A DNA stretch of 64,000 nt, taken from NCBI GenBank assembly GCA_014695295.1, contig JACJNY010000061.1, forward strand, positions 1 through 64,000, in the 5' to 3' direction. This document shows, one piece after another, positions 19,169-27,213 of the stretch. The notes beneath the pieces were generated by a model. It had not been told where the DNA came from. It did not search any database and saw nothing but the letters and a program-made list of their open reading frames with translations. The translations under genes were made by a program, and so were the position numbers. Each line of letters starts with the position of its first letter. Within the stretch, counting starts at the first letter, position 1. The DNA comes from Microcoleus sp. FACHB-61. GTDB lineage: Bacteria; Cyanobacteriota; Cyanobacteriia; Cyanobacteriales; Microcoleaceae.

Positions 19169-19342
19169 ACGGGCGATACGATTGTCATTAGACATCTCCG
19201 AAAACAATCAAAGCCTCTGTGTACTTAAGCTTTAGGACGTAAATTTAATCATCCTAAATTAGCTAGTGTGTACGATAAAACAAGACGTTGAGATATTTAT
19301 TGTTGATAATTAAGCCAAAATATTTAGTGAGCTGTGTTAATT

Positions 19343-19500
19343 TTAAGCTGACGCTCTCACCGCTTTTCCTAATGGTAATATTAGCGCTCCAATTCGCAAC
19401 CTTACTATTCCACAAATCGTTAAAATTACTTGCTCATATTTTTGGGGATTTAATCTAAATCTTTCTTGGGGAACTCGAAATATCTTGACCGTTCTAATTC
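19343..19500 (-). pseudogene. transposase C-terminal remnant (DDE_Tnp_4-like)
   Basis: Reverse-strand reading gives RIRTVKIFRV, then ERFRLNP, KYEQVILTICG and RLRIGALIL before a TAA complementary to 19343-19345. This is the ending I recognise from cyanobacterial DDE-superfamily 'transposase family' proteins. Only about 55 residues remain and no terminal inverted repeats are seen. It marks past transposition between the two duplicated segments. Confidence 0.6.
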
Positions 19501-19501
19501 G

Positions 19502-19807
19502 CTGACAAAAATTCGGCGAGCAGAAGCAGATGCGATCGATGTTGCGAGATCCTCTGGAATCGACTGTGACGGTACTCCGATTCCGAAAGCAAAATTAGAC
19601 CTCTACAAGCAAGTGATGGGATTAGAAGCCGGGAGACAGCGCAGTGGCGTGTCAAATACCATGCGATCGCGCATTGTCCGAATCGGTGTCAAAGATCTGC
19701 CTCAAAACGAGCTCGATAAAATGCTCGTTGCTGCTGACTTCGCACCACTGAAAGATGAGAAAGATGTTGCGTTTTATTACGAAAATAACAATGATCTACC
19801 CCTCTAG
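19502..19807 (+). CDS. hypothetical ORF (5' end uncertain, probably truncated)
   Basis: About 102 residues in an open frame (it extends to TTG at 19466, but that part overlaps the transposase remnant). Composition is protein-like: charged N-terminal helix, DGTPIPKAKLDLYKQ, then MRSRIVRIGVKDLPQNELD. No family recognised. It sits between the duplicated segments, so it is probably foreign cargo or debris. The region 19169-19342 and the rest of 19808-19974 show no further gene. Confidence 0.4.
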   Translation: MTKIRRAEADAIDVARSSGIDCDGTPIPKAKLDLYKQVMGLEAGRQRSGVSNTMRSRIVRIGVKDLPQNELDKMLVAADFAPLKDEKDVAFYYENNNDLPL

Positions 19808-19974
19808 ATAGATGAATAGTAATCCCAGGATATGTGAAGCTGGCCACAAATTCTAGCAGATGGTGAGTTTATAAGCACTAACGGAAATACCGTCATCAGC
19901 AACCTCGAGTATGATTTGTTAACAGTTTGGCAAAACAAGTCTAATAGCACATACCACATTAATTGGTTACCAAA

Positions 19975-20179
19975 AACTGAATGTAGATGCGTTTTTGGCG
20001 CAGGCGCGAGCCCCTACGACGACCTCAGCAGCACTCAACTCGGAGATATGCTCAAACAAGCTCAGACAGCTCAGTTGTCCCATCCTGTACCAGTATTGCG
20101 CGCCAGAGAGATCGATCGCTGGGCAAGTTCAAAAGATTATGAATCTTTGCTTGCAGGAAATCGATCTGTGTGTTATTAG
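19975..20179 (+). pseudogene. 3' fragment of the M48 peptidase gene (duplicate)
   Basis: Matches 18424-18620 almost base for base (LNVDAFLAQAR ... NRSVCY), but has a 2-nt insertion near 20012 that shifts frame and a stop TAG at 20177-20179, before the tRNA. Its left edge is fused to a short piece resembling the interior of the 1139-residue gene (about 19945-19974 versus 20928-20955), which identifies the join of a tandem duplication. Confidence 0.85.
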
Positions 20180-20196
20180 GGTGAAATCAAAACAAA

Positions 20197-20278
20197 GGGC
20201 GGGTGGCGAAATTGGTAGACGCATCAGACTCAAAATCTGACACCGAAAGGTATGAGAGTTCGATTCTCTCCCCGCCCA
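20197..20278 (+). tRNA. tRNA-Leu (CAA), second copy
   Basis: 82 nt, the same sequence as the tRNA at 18639-18720, with intact acceptor, D, anticodon, variable and T arms, so both copies should be functional. The flanks are duplicated too (M48 3' end before, about 205 nt leader after), but downstream bases diverge from the first copy inside the 21-bp att-like repeat (GCGAGGAAAG instead of GCTAAAAAAG). Confidence 0.93.
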
Positions 20279-20483
20279 CTGCGAGGAAAGCTAGTGATGT
20301 CTTAATAAAGCGCTCTGTGCTAAATAGCCAAGCAGCTCGAACTGCATCTCTAATCACTTTATCTCGCACTCGCTGGTGGCTCTCGTTGCTAGCCGAGTAT
20401 TTTCCCAAAATTAGTTGAAATAACTGATGACCAACCGCACTGTTACTTTCATCTGCTTTTTTATGTAATAAAAACAGAAAAAG

Positions 20484-23400
20484 ATGAGTAATCAGGCAAG
20501 CAATATACCTTCTTTGGATTTAGCTATGGTTCCAGGGACAGTGTATATCCAAGATGGTGTCTCAAATCAGTTAAGTAAACTGTATACTCTTGATTTAGCC
20601 ACAGGTAAAGCAACATTCATCGGTAAGCTCATTACAGAAATGTATGATATTGCCTTTGTTGATTCACAACTCTATGGCATTGATCGAGAAGGCGGCACAA
20701 CGCAGCTCGTAAAAATTGACATCAAAACGGGCGATGCGATGGTGATTGGGGATACGGGCTTTGCTACAGCCGGCTTGGCTTATAATGCCGAACGTCAAAC
20801 CCTTTATGCCAGCACAGCTAAACAACTGATTGCTCTCGATCTCAAAACAGGAAAAGGTACACCAGTAGCTACCGTAGCTAATAAAGACTACAACTGTGGC
20901 GAAGTTGCCTTTGATAGCAATGGCATAGCATATATCACATTAATTGGTTACCAAAAGAAGAAATTACTTGCTAGATGCAATCTCGATACTAGCGAAGTTA
21001 AAACTATTGGTGATACCGGATTTCCTGGTATTGGCAGTATGGAATTTGTTGGCAATGTCCTGTATGGCGTTACGGGCAGATTTTTTAACTTGGGTAAAGA
21101 CGGTCAATTAATCCGCATTAATACCAAGACAGGTAAGGGCACATTAGTTGCTCAAACCAAGCCTAGGGGTCGTTGGGCAGGAATTGCGGTTTATCAACCA
21201 GCAGCAGAAGGGATCGCAACCATCACTTCAACAGTTAAGACTGAAACTACACAAGCTCCACAAACAACTACTACAACTCGTGAGGAAACTATGCAACTGT
21301 TAACCATTGATACCAAAGAAAACTGTTACGTTATCAATACCGATCAGATGAATAACTTGCAACAAAATGTTGCTAAGTCTCTGACATTAGACAAAGGAAC
21401 TTTTGACATCCAAATTACCAGTGGTAGCTACAGTTATAGTGCTGACAATACCGTCGGTGAGCCTTTTGTTTTTCTCTGGATTTATGGACTTGATGGCAGT
21501 ACCTTTATCAACACAAAGACAGGTGTTGAGACAGGTGGAACTTGGGCAACTTTAAACGGCTATAACGACAAATTGCAGTTAGATATCAAAGAAAAAGCTG
21601 TAGTATGTGCTTTATTCTTTGATATCTATAGTGCTGATAATCAAGGACAAGTCACTGTTTCAATCACTGGCAATCAACAGAATCCCCAAACTTTAACCGT
21701 TGATAGCAAGACAAACTGCTATCCGCTTGATAGCAATTCTCTCTCAAATCTTAAAAAAGCCAATGCTAATTCTATCGAGTTAGCCCCAGGAAACTATCGC
21801 GTCAAGATTCGGGAAAGCAATGCCACTTATGGAGCAGAAGCAAAAAATTTCCAATTAGAACCTTGGGCGTTGCTCTTGATTCAAGGGGGAAAATTTATCT
21901 CCAAGTTGACAGGAAATGAAGTTAGCGAAAGTTGGTGTTCCTTAAATGGCTTCAAAGATGACGTTATTTTTGAAGTCAAAGAAAAAACAACCATCTCCGG
22001 CTTCTTTTTTGATACATACATAGAAGATAACCAAGGGCAAGTTGTTTTAGAAATCAACAACATCAGTGATCGAGAAGTAGACCAAGAAAAGGCACAGTCA
22101 TCAGTAACACCTGGTACGGGCAGCAGCGAAAGCACTGTTAGTGTAGTGGGTGGTGGTAGCGCAACTAGCTCTAGTAGTACAGCAGTTACCTCTGGTGGTG
22201 GTACAACTAGCTCTGGTCGTACACCAGTTACTACTGGTGGTACAACTAGCTCGGGTGGTGTATCAGTTACCACTGGTGGTACAACTAGCTCGGGTGGTGT
22301 ATCAGTTACCACTGGTGGTACAACTAGCTCGGGTGGTATACCAGTTACCACTGGTGGTACAACTAGCTCGGGGACTGAAAATGTCAATATTAGCACTGGA
22401 TTTAACTTCAGTTTTGACCAAGCTCAGATGGAACAAATGTGGCAGGAAATGGCCTCCCAAATCAATACTTCCATCACAGTAACAGGCGACCCGAACGAGA
22501 AAAAAGAAGCTTATTGGGACAACTTGGAAAAATGGCTGCTTAAAGGCTATCAAACTCAAGCTAAAGACTTAGGCATGAGGGTAGCACGGCTGGACTTTAT
22601 GTTTAAGACTCTTACCCAACAAATGGAAGTTAGTTTTAATCAGAATTTCCACAATTGGTCGGGGTACTTCAACAAAACTCTCAACGACTTATTTATTTCC
22701 CGAATCCCCCGCATTGTTAGTGAGCAGGTGAATTTAAGAATCTCTGAACAAACCCAAGAGATTAAAAACTTAGTTGTGCAACAAATGCAAACCGAGCTCA
22801 ATGAGCGTATTGAGTCCGTCGTTAATCTCAAAGTGTCTAATCAGACTCAAGAAGTTAAGAACCTCGTAGTTCAGCAAATGCAAACTGAACTTGAGCAACG
22901 GATTGAGAATGTAGTTAACATCAAAATTGCCAATCAGTCTACAGAGATTAATACCCAGGTAATTAATCAAATATCGACTGATATTGATGAGCGCATTAGT
23001 AACTCCGTTAATGTCCAAATCGCCAATCAATCTCAAGAGATCACTAATCAGGTAATTCAGCAAGTCCAACAAACTATTGATGAGCGTGTTGAGAATGTGG
23101 TGAGCATCAAGATTTCCGATCAAACCCAGAATGTGAAGAATCTGGTGATTCAGCAAATGCAAACTTACATCGATCAACGCATCGATAATGTCGTGAACCT
23201 CAAAGTGTCTAATCTATCTCACGATATTAACACTCAAATTGTTCAGCAAATTCAACACGACATGGATCAGCGGATTAATGCGGTAGTTAATCTCAAAATT
23301 GCTGACCAAAGCCAACACATTAAAAATCTGGTCATTCAGCAGATTGAATCTAACATTGATGAACGCATCAGTACGGTTGTTAATCAATCTAGCACTAGCA

Positions 23401-23903
23401 ACGTGCAGCTAGTGACTAATAATATTGTCAACGATCTTGACAATCGCATTAATGTTAGCTTGGATAACAAGATTCTCAACTTCCGTAATGATGTCTCTAC
23501 ACTCGTCAAAAATGAGCTGAACCAAAACTTCACGCAGAACCTCAAAAATACGATTTTTTCAGAATTGAGACAGCAACAATTCTACCTGGATATGAACTTG
23601 ATCAAATCAGAAGTTGAGAACTTCTACTCTAATCTTGCACAGTTTGAGAATCAGTTCTATTTACGCATTGAACAAGGGGACACTCAACTGTATAACTGGA
23701 CGCTGGAACAACTTATTGCTCTCCAAGGTTGCTTAACAGATCGTCAGGCTTTAGGGGATATCTTTGAATCTTTCGCCAAGAGACTCAAAGACGAATTAGA
23801 GAATGCTGAATGCGTTCGTCCCGATCGTTTTGGTTCTTGGGTAAGAACAGATATGCGGTCACAATTTCAACCTTCGCAATCTCCGGAATTACCACAAGGT
23901 TAA
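20484..23903 (+). CDS. 1139-residue modular repeat protein (propeller-like head, linker, 31-residue repeats)
   Basis: No known family recognised as a whole. Seen in order: residues 1-250, blades with YTLDLATGK, LIALDLKTGK and LIRINTKTGK motifs, like a small beta-propeller; about 265-390 and 393-530, two copies of one roughly 125-residue domain (NCYVIN.. / NCYPLD.., each ending with FFDxYxxDNQGQV); 550-630, a T/S/G linker with four 13-residue repeats (22200-22355) and a partial fifth; 630-745, a mixed region; 748-964, seven tandem 31-residue repeats (22725-23375) with core NLxVQQMQ...RI; 965-1139, a helical tail. No signal peptide visible. It could be a surface, sheath or fibre protein. It lies inside the tRNA-Leu-flanked island and follows a duplicated promoter region. 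Confidence 0.8.
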   Translation: MSNQASNIPSLDLAMVPGTVYIQDGVSNQLSKLYTLDLATGKATFIGKLITEMYDIAFVDSQLYGIDREGGTTQLVKIDIKTGDAMVIGDTGFATAGLAYNAERQTLYASTAKQLIALDLKTGKGTPVATVANKDYNCGEVAFDSNGIAYITLIGYQKKKLLARCNLDTSEVKTIGDTGFPGIGSMEFVGNVLYGVTGRFFNLGKDGQLIRINTKTGKGTLVAQTKPRGRWAGIAVYQPAAEGIATITSTVKTETTQAPQTTTTTREETMQLLTIDTKENCYVINTDQMNNLQQNVAKSLTLDKGTFDIQITSGSYSYSADNTVGEPFVFLWIYGLDGSTFINTKTGVETGGTWATLNGYNDKLQLDIKEKAVVCALFFDIYSADNQGQVTVSITGNQQNPQTLTVDSKTNCYPLDSNSLSNLKKANANSIELAPGNYRVKIRESNATYGAEAKNFQLEPWALLLIQGGKFISKLTGNEVSESWCSLNGFKDDVIFEVKEKTTISGFFFDTYIEDNQGQVVLEINNISDREVDQEKAQSSVTPGTGSSESTVSVVGGGSATSSSSTAVTSGGGTTSSGRTPVTTGGTTSSGGVSVTTGGTTSSGGVSVTTGGTTSSGGIPVTTGGTTSSGTENVNISTGFNFSFDQAQMEQMWQEMASQINTSITVTGDPNEKKEAYWDNLEKWLLKGYQTQAKDLGMRVARLDFMFKTLTQQMEVSFNQNFHNWSGYFNKTLNDLFISRIPRIVSEQVNLRISEQTQEIKNLVVQQMQTELNERIESVVNLKVSNQTQEVKNLVVQQMQTELEQRIENVVNIKIANQSTEINTQVINQISTDIDERISNSVNVQIANQSQEITNQVIQQVQQTIDERVENVVSIKISDQTQNVKNLVIQQMQTYIDQRIDNVVNLKVSNLSHDINTQIVQQIQHDMDQRINAVVNLKIADQSQHIKNLVIQQIESNIDERISTVVNQSSTSNVQLVTNNIVNDLDNRINVSLDNKILNFRNDVSTLVKNELNQNFTQNLKNTIFSELRQQQFYLDMNLIKSEVENFYSNLAQFENQFYLRIEQGDTQLYNWTLEQLIALQGCLTDRQALGDIFESFAKRLKDELENAECVRPDRFGSWVRTDMRSQFQPSQSPELPQG
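22200..22373 (+). repeat. 39-bp tandem repeats encoding a T/S/G linker
   Basis: Four units of 39 bp (13 codons, GTTSSGGVSVTTG-like) plus a partial fifth, with a degenerate version just upstream (22146-22199). Two central units are identical at the DNA level, which suggests recent expansion and possible length variation between strains. Confidence 0.9.
22725..23375 (+). repeat. seven 93-bp tandem repeats encoding 31-residue units
   Basis: Each unit is exactly 93 bp and reads like VVNLKVSNQTQEVKNLVVQQ, then M/I-Q, a short acidic segment and RI(E/D/S)N. Units differ at many synonymous and conservative sites, so the array is old and its length is held constant. Alternating beta-like and amphipathic helical halves suggest a fibrous or trimeric stalk. 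Confidence 0.9.
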
Positions 23904-23928
23904 TCAGTAGGTAGACATATATATTGGG

Positions 23929-23994
23929 TGTCCGAAGAAAGGAACGAAGCAATCCCAAACTGCAAGCGAATTGCTTCGTTCCTCTATTCGGACA
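23929..23994 (+). terminator. long stem-loop after the modular protein gene
   Basis: 25-nt arms (23929-23953 and 23970-23994), 22 of 25 paired, with a 16-nt loop and core GGAACGAAGCAAT. It lies 25 nt after the stop, so it may terminate or stabilise the transcript; it lacks a T-run and could be a mobile palindrome instead. The short frame across it is not a gene. Confidence 0.5.
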
Positions 23995-24016
23995 TGATGG
24001 TATTGATTTATGTTCA

Positions 24017-24037
24017 CCGCCCACTGCTAAAAAAGCT
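24017..24037. repeat. right direct repeat (att-like)
   Basis: Exact 21-bp copy of 18714-18734 (tRNA-Leu acceptor 3' end plus flank), without the rest of a tRNA. Together with the left copy it brackets 5.3 kb. Excision would leave one intact tRNA-Leu and a single repeat. A 9-bp stem-loop (24047-24077) follows. Confidence 0.6.
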
Positions 24038-24094
24038 TAATAAATCTAGGGTTCCAGGTAGGCCACCGGGAACCCTAATTTATAGATATCCACC

Positions 24095-24268
24095 ATGCTC
24101 GACGATTGCATTCAAAATTTGATGGCACAAATGCACATTCCTGGAATGTCGATCGCAGTGGTGCAAGCAGGGGAACCTGTGCTAATCAAAAGCTACGGTT
24201 TCGCCAATATAGAACATTCGATACCTGCGACTGAACGCACGGTTTATGAAATTGCATCAATCGGTTAA
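24095..24268 (+). pseudogene. N-terminal fragment of a serine beta-lactamase-like hydrolase
   Basis: 57 codons: MHIPGMSIAVVQAGEP, then SYGFANIEHSIPA, ERTVYEIASIG and TAA. This is the conserved N-terminal strand region of class C beta-lactamase/esterase (Beta-lactamase Pfam) proteins. It stops exactly where the lysine of the catalytic SxxK motif should be, and no continuation is found in the following 200 nt. It overlaps the upstream extension of the EamA gene. Likely a remnant cut by the same rearrangement that made the island. Confidence 0.75.
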
Positions 24269-24281
24269 AATATCCAATCGC

Positions 24282-25169
24282 ATGGGAAGTTTTATGGGTG
24301 AAATCGCCGCTTTAGGCGCTGCATTTGTCTGGGCTCTATCTTCCACCATCTGGCAGCGAGTGGGACAGCAAATCCCCGCAGTCGTGCTAAATTTGCTCAA
24401 AGGTGCGATCGCCCTTTTCATGCTCCTTGCCACTGTACTAATTTTAGGCAAATCTTTACCAGCACTCAATCCTCATATTTTAGCAATGCTGCTGATCAGC
24501 GGCGGCCTAGGAATTGGCATCGGAGACACCGCTTTCTTTATCGTATTAAAATATTTAGGCGCGAGGCGAGCGCTGCTTTTAGAAACCCTCTCTCCCCCTT
24601 TAACAGCTTTATTTGGCTTAATATTTTTGCAAGAAAACTTATCGCCGATTGCTTGTACTGGCATTCTTTTAACAATCTGCGGCGTAGCGTGGGTAATTGC
24701 AGAACGAACAGCCGAAACAACCTTATCATCAAAACATCTTTGGCAGGGATTAGCCATTAGTTTATTAGGACAAACATCCCATGCCATCGGAGCTATTTTA
24801 TCCCGCGCCGCCTTTTCTCAAATAGATATTGATCCCTTGTGGACAGCCGCCTTGCGCTTGAGCGGTGCCATAGCAGTCATGCTATGCTTTTTGAACCCAA
24901 CAAATCTTGACACTTTCCAACACTTAAAAGCGCCAAAAATATTAGGCCCAATAATTCTGGCAGCTTTTTTAGGAACCTATCTCGGGATTTTCCTGCAACA
25001 GACTTCGCTGAAATATGCACCCGCAGCAATCGCTCAAGCACTCAGTTCTACCAGTCCCCTATTTATCCTGCCTTTAGCGGTGCTCGGAGGCGAAAAAGTG
25101 AGTCTTCGGGCGGTTTTGGGCGTAGTGGCTGCGATCGGCGGAATCGCCCTATTATTGGGTTTGAAATGA
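24282..25169 (+). CDS. EamA/DMT-family transporter
   Basis: Ten-TM drug/metabolite transporter. Seen: two EamA repeats (about residues 5-140 and 155-295), each of five hydrophobic helices, with the usual GxxxA/WALS start (GAAFVWALSSTIW) and the end SPLFILPLAVLGGEKVSLRAVLGV. The start is ATG 24282 or, within the same frame, 24294; the longer frame from 24246 overlaps the hydrolase remnant. Substrate cannot be told from sequence; family members export amino acids, purines or metabolites. Confidence 0.9.
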   Translation: MGSFMGEIAALGAAFVWALSSTIWQRVGQQIPAVVLNLLKGAIALFMLLATVLILGKSLPALNPHILAMLLISGGLGIGIGDTAFFIVLKYLGARRALLLETLSPPLTALFGLIFLQENLSPIACTGILLTICGVAWVIAERTAETTLSSKHLWQGLAISLLGQTSHAIGAILSRAAFSQIDIDPLWTAALRLSGAIAVMLCFLNPTNLDTFQHLKAPKILGPIILAAFLGTYLGIFLQQTSLKYAPAAIAQALSSTSPLFILPLAVLGGEKVSLRAVLGVVAAIGGIALLLGLK

Positions 25170-25294
25170 TTAGATGTCAGGCTTGAGATTTAAGATTTTA
25201 GATTTGATACCAGTTCCCAAAAACAATGAAGCTGTAGGTCTGCTCCCAATTATGATAGTCATCAGTGATTCCCCCATCTAAAATCTCAAATCGT

Positions 25295-26218
25295 ATGACT
25301 GATTATAAAGGCGAGCGACCTCCTAGCAACTTAGCACTTATTCACCAACAAATCACTTGGCTTCAGGAACAACCAGACGGCATCCTATTTCAACAAAATT
25401 CCGGCGACAACTGCATCGCAGTAAAAAAAATTAAATCAGTGCTACTACTGCTTTTAGCAGACAGAGAAACCTTAACTACAAATGTAGCTCAATCAATCCT
25501 AGACCTCAACAACCCACTAAATTTAATCTTTCCCTATTCCAGAGCCGTGCTGCTAGCATTAGTCTGGAAAAGTCTACCCAAAAAAATCTATGTAATCGGA
25601 TTTGGTGGCGGCACCCTCCCCAGATTTTTCCACCACTATTTCGCTAACGCGATAGTCGAATGTACAGATATTGACCAAAAAGTAGTCGAAGTAGCTCAAA
25701 AATTTTTTGGCATTCTATTCGACGACAGACTCAAAGTAGCCATTCAAGACGGGCGCGAATATCTAGCCCAACAAAATTCCACAGTAAAAAACGATATAAT
25801 TATCGTGGATGCTGGTTTTGGCAGCGGCTATATGCCCTATAGATTGGTGACACAAGAATTTTACCAACTGTGCAAAGCTCGCTTGTCAAGCGCAGGTGTT
25901 GTAGTTATTCACCTGTTCCACAAAAAAGAGTTTAATGCGGCGGCGGTAAAAACCCTTCAAACTGTGTTCGCACAAGTTTATATATGCAATTTAGAAACCG
26001 GCAACAGCATTGTCATTGCGACTAATGCTCCCGATTTACCTAAAAATGAAATCTTCTTGAAAACAGAACTTATTCAAGATTTCCACAATTTAGGATTTTC
26101 CTTAATAGAAATGTCGCTTCAGCTAAAAAAAGTAGCCCAATTGCCGGAATGGGTGAAAAATTGGGAAACGCTGCCAATTTTTACAGATGCTGAAATACCC
26201 GCCGGATATTTGGACTGA
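25295..26218 (+). CDS. spermidine synthase-like methyltransferase-fold protein
   Basis: 307 residues. Seen: a central Rossmann SAM/dcSAM motif VIGFGGGTLPRFF (about residues 98-110), DIDQKVVEVAQKFF (acid ligand), RLKVAIQDGREYL and IIVDAGFGSGYMPYRLVTQEFY, as in SpeE-like proteins. The N-terminal beta domain typical of SpeE is shortened and atypical, so this is a SpeE-like paralog rather than a proven polyamine enzyme. ATG 25295 is chosen because upstream codons lie in a repeat-like AATCTC stretch. Monocistronic by context. Confidence 0.8.
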   Translation: MTDYKGERPPSNLALIHQQITWLQEQPDGILFQQNSGDNCIAVKKIKSVLLLLLADRETLTTNVAQSILDLNNPLNLIFPYSRAVLLALVWKSLPKKIYVIGFGGGTLPRFFHHYFANAIVECTDIDQKVVEVAQKFFGILFDDRLKVAIQDGREYLAQQNSTVKNDIIIVDAGFGSGYMPYRLVTQEFYQLCKARLSSAGVVVIHLFHKKEFNAAAVKTLQTVFAQVYICNLETGNSIVIATNAPDLPKNEIFLKTELIQDFHNLGFSLIEMSLQLKKVAQLPEWVKNWETLPIFTDAEIPAGYLD

Positions 26219-26267
26219 TCAATATACACAATTAGGGCTGTTGACGCAATCAGACAAAAGACTCTAA

Positions 26268-26325
26268 TCGTAGGGTGCTTATGGGCGCAGTATCGGGGTG
26301 TAGGGTGCTTATGGGCGCACCATCG
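26268..26325. repeat. two copies of a GTAGGGTGCTTATGGGCGCA repeat
   Basis: Two direct copies about 36 nt apart, the same family as repeats at 32426, 32488, 38627, 54166 and 61862. Confidence 0.7.
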
Positions 26326-26327
26326 CT

Positions 26328-26693
26328 ATGCCTTTAGCAAATCCCAATCACTCAACAGTTGATACTAGGAAACATCGGTCTCAAAAATACTTGACAGTAA
26401 AATTGCGTCGGTCTATTATAGAAGTAGTCCAAACAAGTAAAAACATGAGACTAAAAAGTTGGGAGTCTCCCCGCAGCGAGGGCAGAAACTCCAAAGGCAA
26501 AGGCGGCTCAGCCAGGGCTCGGCAACTCAAAAAGCAACAGCAAACTCTGCGAAAACAGTTAAAAGCTCAACACGATCGACCCAACGATCGACCCAACGAT
26601 CGACCAAACTACCAACCAAACCATAAAGGGAAGGAAACCGATAATTCCTTCCCTTATTTTTTTTTGTATGTTTCTGCTGCTCAATCCCGCTGA
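26328..26693 (+). CDS. hypothetical small basic protein (start uncertain)
   Basis: Not recognised. The strongest coding-like part begins at ATG 26445: a basic, lysine- and glutamine-rich sequence with RARQLKKQQQTLRKQLKAQ, then three tandem RPND units that match the repeated DNA CGATCGACCCAA. An intrinsic terminator falls inside the 3' end of the frame, so any real protein ends near or shortly after it, or the frame is not a gene. Low confidence. Confidence 0.3.
   Translation: MPLANPNHSTVDTRKHRSQKYLTVKLRRSIIEVVQTSKNMRLKSWESPRSEGRNSKGKGGSARARQLKKQQQTLRKQLKAQHDRPNDRPNDRPNYQPNHKGKETDNSFPYFFLYVSAAQSR
26626..26665 (+). terminator. intrinsic terminator
   Basis: 11-bp stem (AAGGGAAGGAA and complement, 26626-26636 / 26645-26655), 8-nt loop, then a nine-T run at 26657-26665. 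Placed between the small upstream frame and the convergent MerR gene. Confidence 0.85.
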
Positions 26694-27109
26694 ATGTTCG
26701 GACAAATGGTGCTAGTAATGCTCGCAGGCGAGGGTTGTTCTTGCCAGCAGTTGAGAATGCCTTGCAACTCCCCCTTCAAAGTTTCTAATGCTGCAATTTG
26801 CATGGAAATTTCCTCTACCTTTGCAGTTAGATGCTGCTTCGCTTCAGAGCAAGGCAACTCTCCCCGATCGCGAACTTGTAAAATATCCTTAATCTCCTGA
26901 AGGCTCAAACCCAGAGTCTGAGATCGTTTAATAAACGCCAACCTATTGAATACCGTTTCGCCAAACAAGCGATAACCAGCGGGCGATCGCTCCACCGCAG
27001 GAGACAGCAAGCCCATCTCCTCATAGTAGCGAACAGTTTTCACCGACAAACCGCTACACGCAGCTACGGAGCCAATTTTGTACAGTTTCTCGGCAACAGA
27101 AATATTCAT
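26681..27109 (-). CDS. MerR-family (heavy-metal type) transcriptional regulator
   Basis: 142 residues. Seen: winged HTH at the N-terminus (KIGSVAACSGLSVKTVRYYEEMGLL), the dimerisation coiled coil (residues 80-115), a cysteine at the start of the dimerisation helix (ELPCSEAK), and two more cysteines near the C-terminus (NCWQ, ICPNI) in the CadR/ZntR/PbrR pattern. It probably senses a divalent metal and bends the -35/-10 spacer of a target promoter. No metal transporter lies next to it here, so its target is either itself or distant. Confidence 0.88.
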   Translation of the reverse strand: MNISVAEKLYKIGSVAACSGLSVKTVRYYEEMGLLSPAVERSPAGYRLFGETVFNRLAFIKRSQTLGLSLQEIKDILQVRDRGELPCSEAKQHLTAKVEEISMQIAALETLKGELQGILNCWQEQPSPASITSTICPNIQRD

Positions 27110-27213
27110 AAACCAAGCATCCCAGATCGAAAGACTTTTCTTGCCCTATCTTTTACTGGATCGGATGCAGCGAGTCGATCGCCACCTCGCCCAGTCGCCA
27201 TTGCCGAGTAATC

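Noticed and set aside
21881-22396. 171-residue reverse-strand frame with VVPPVV repeats
   Set aside because: It is the antisense image of the T/S/G linker repeats of the forward gene.
23928-24122. 64-residue frame after the modular protein gene
   Set aside because: It reads through the long stem-loop at 23929-23994 and the right direct repeat; it has no coding character.
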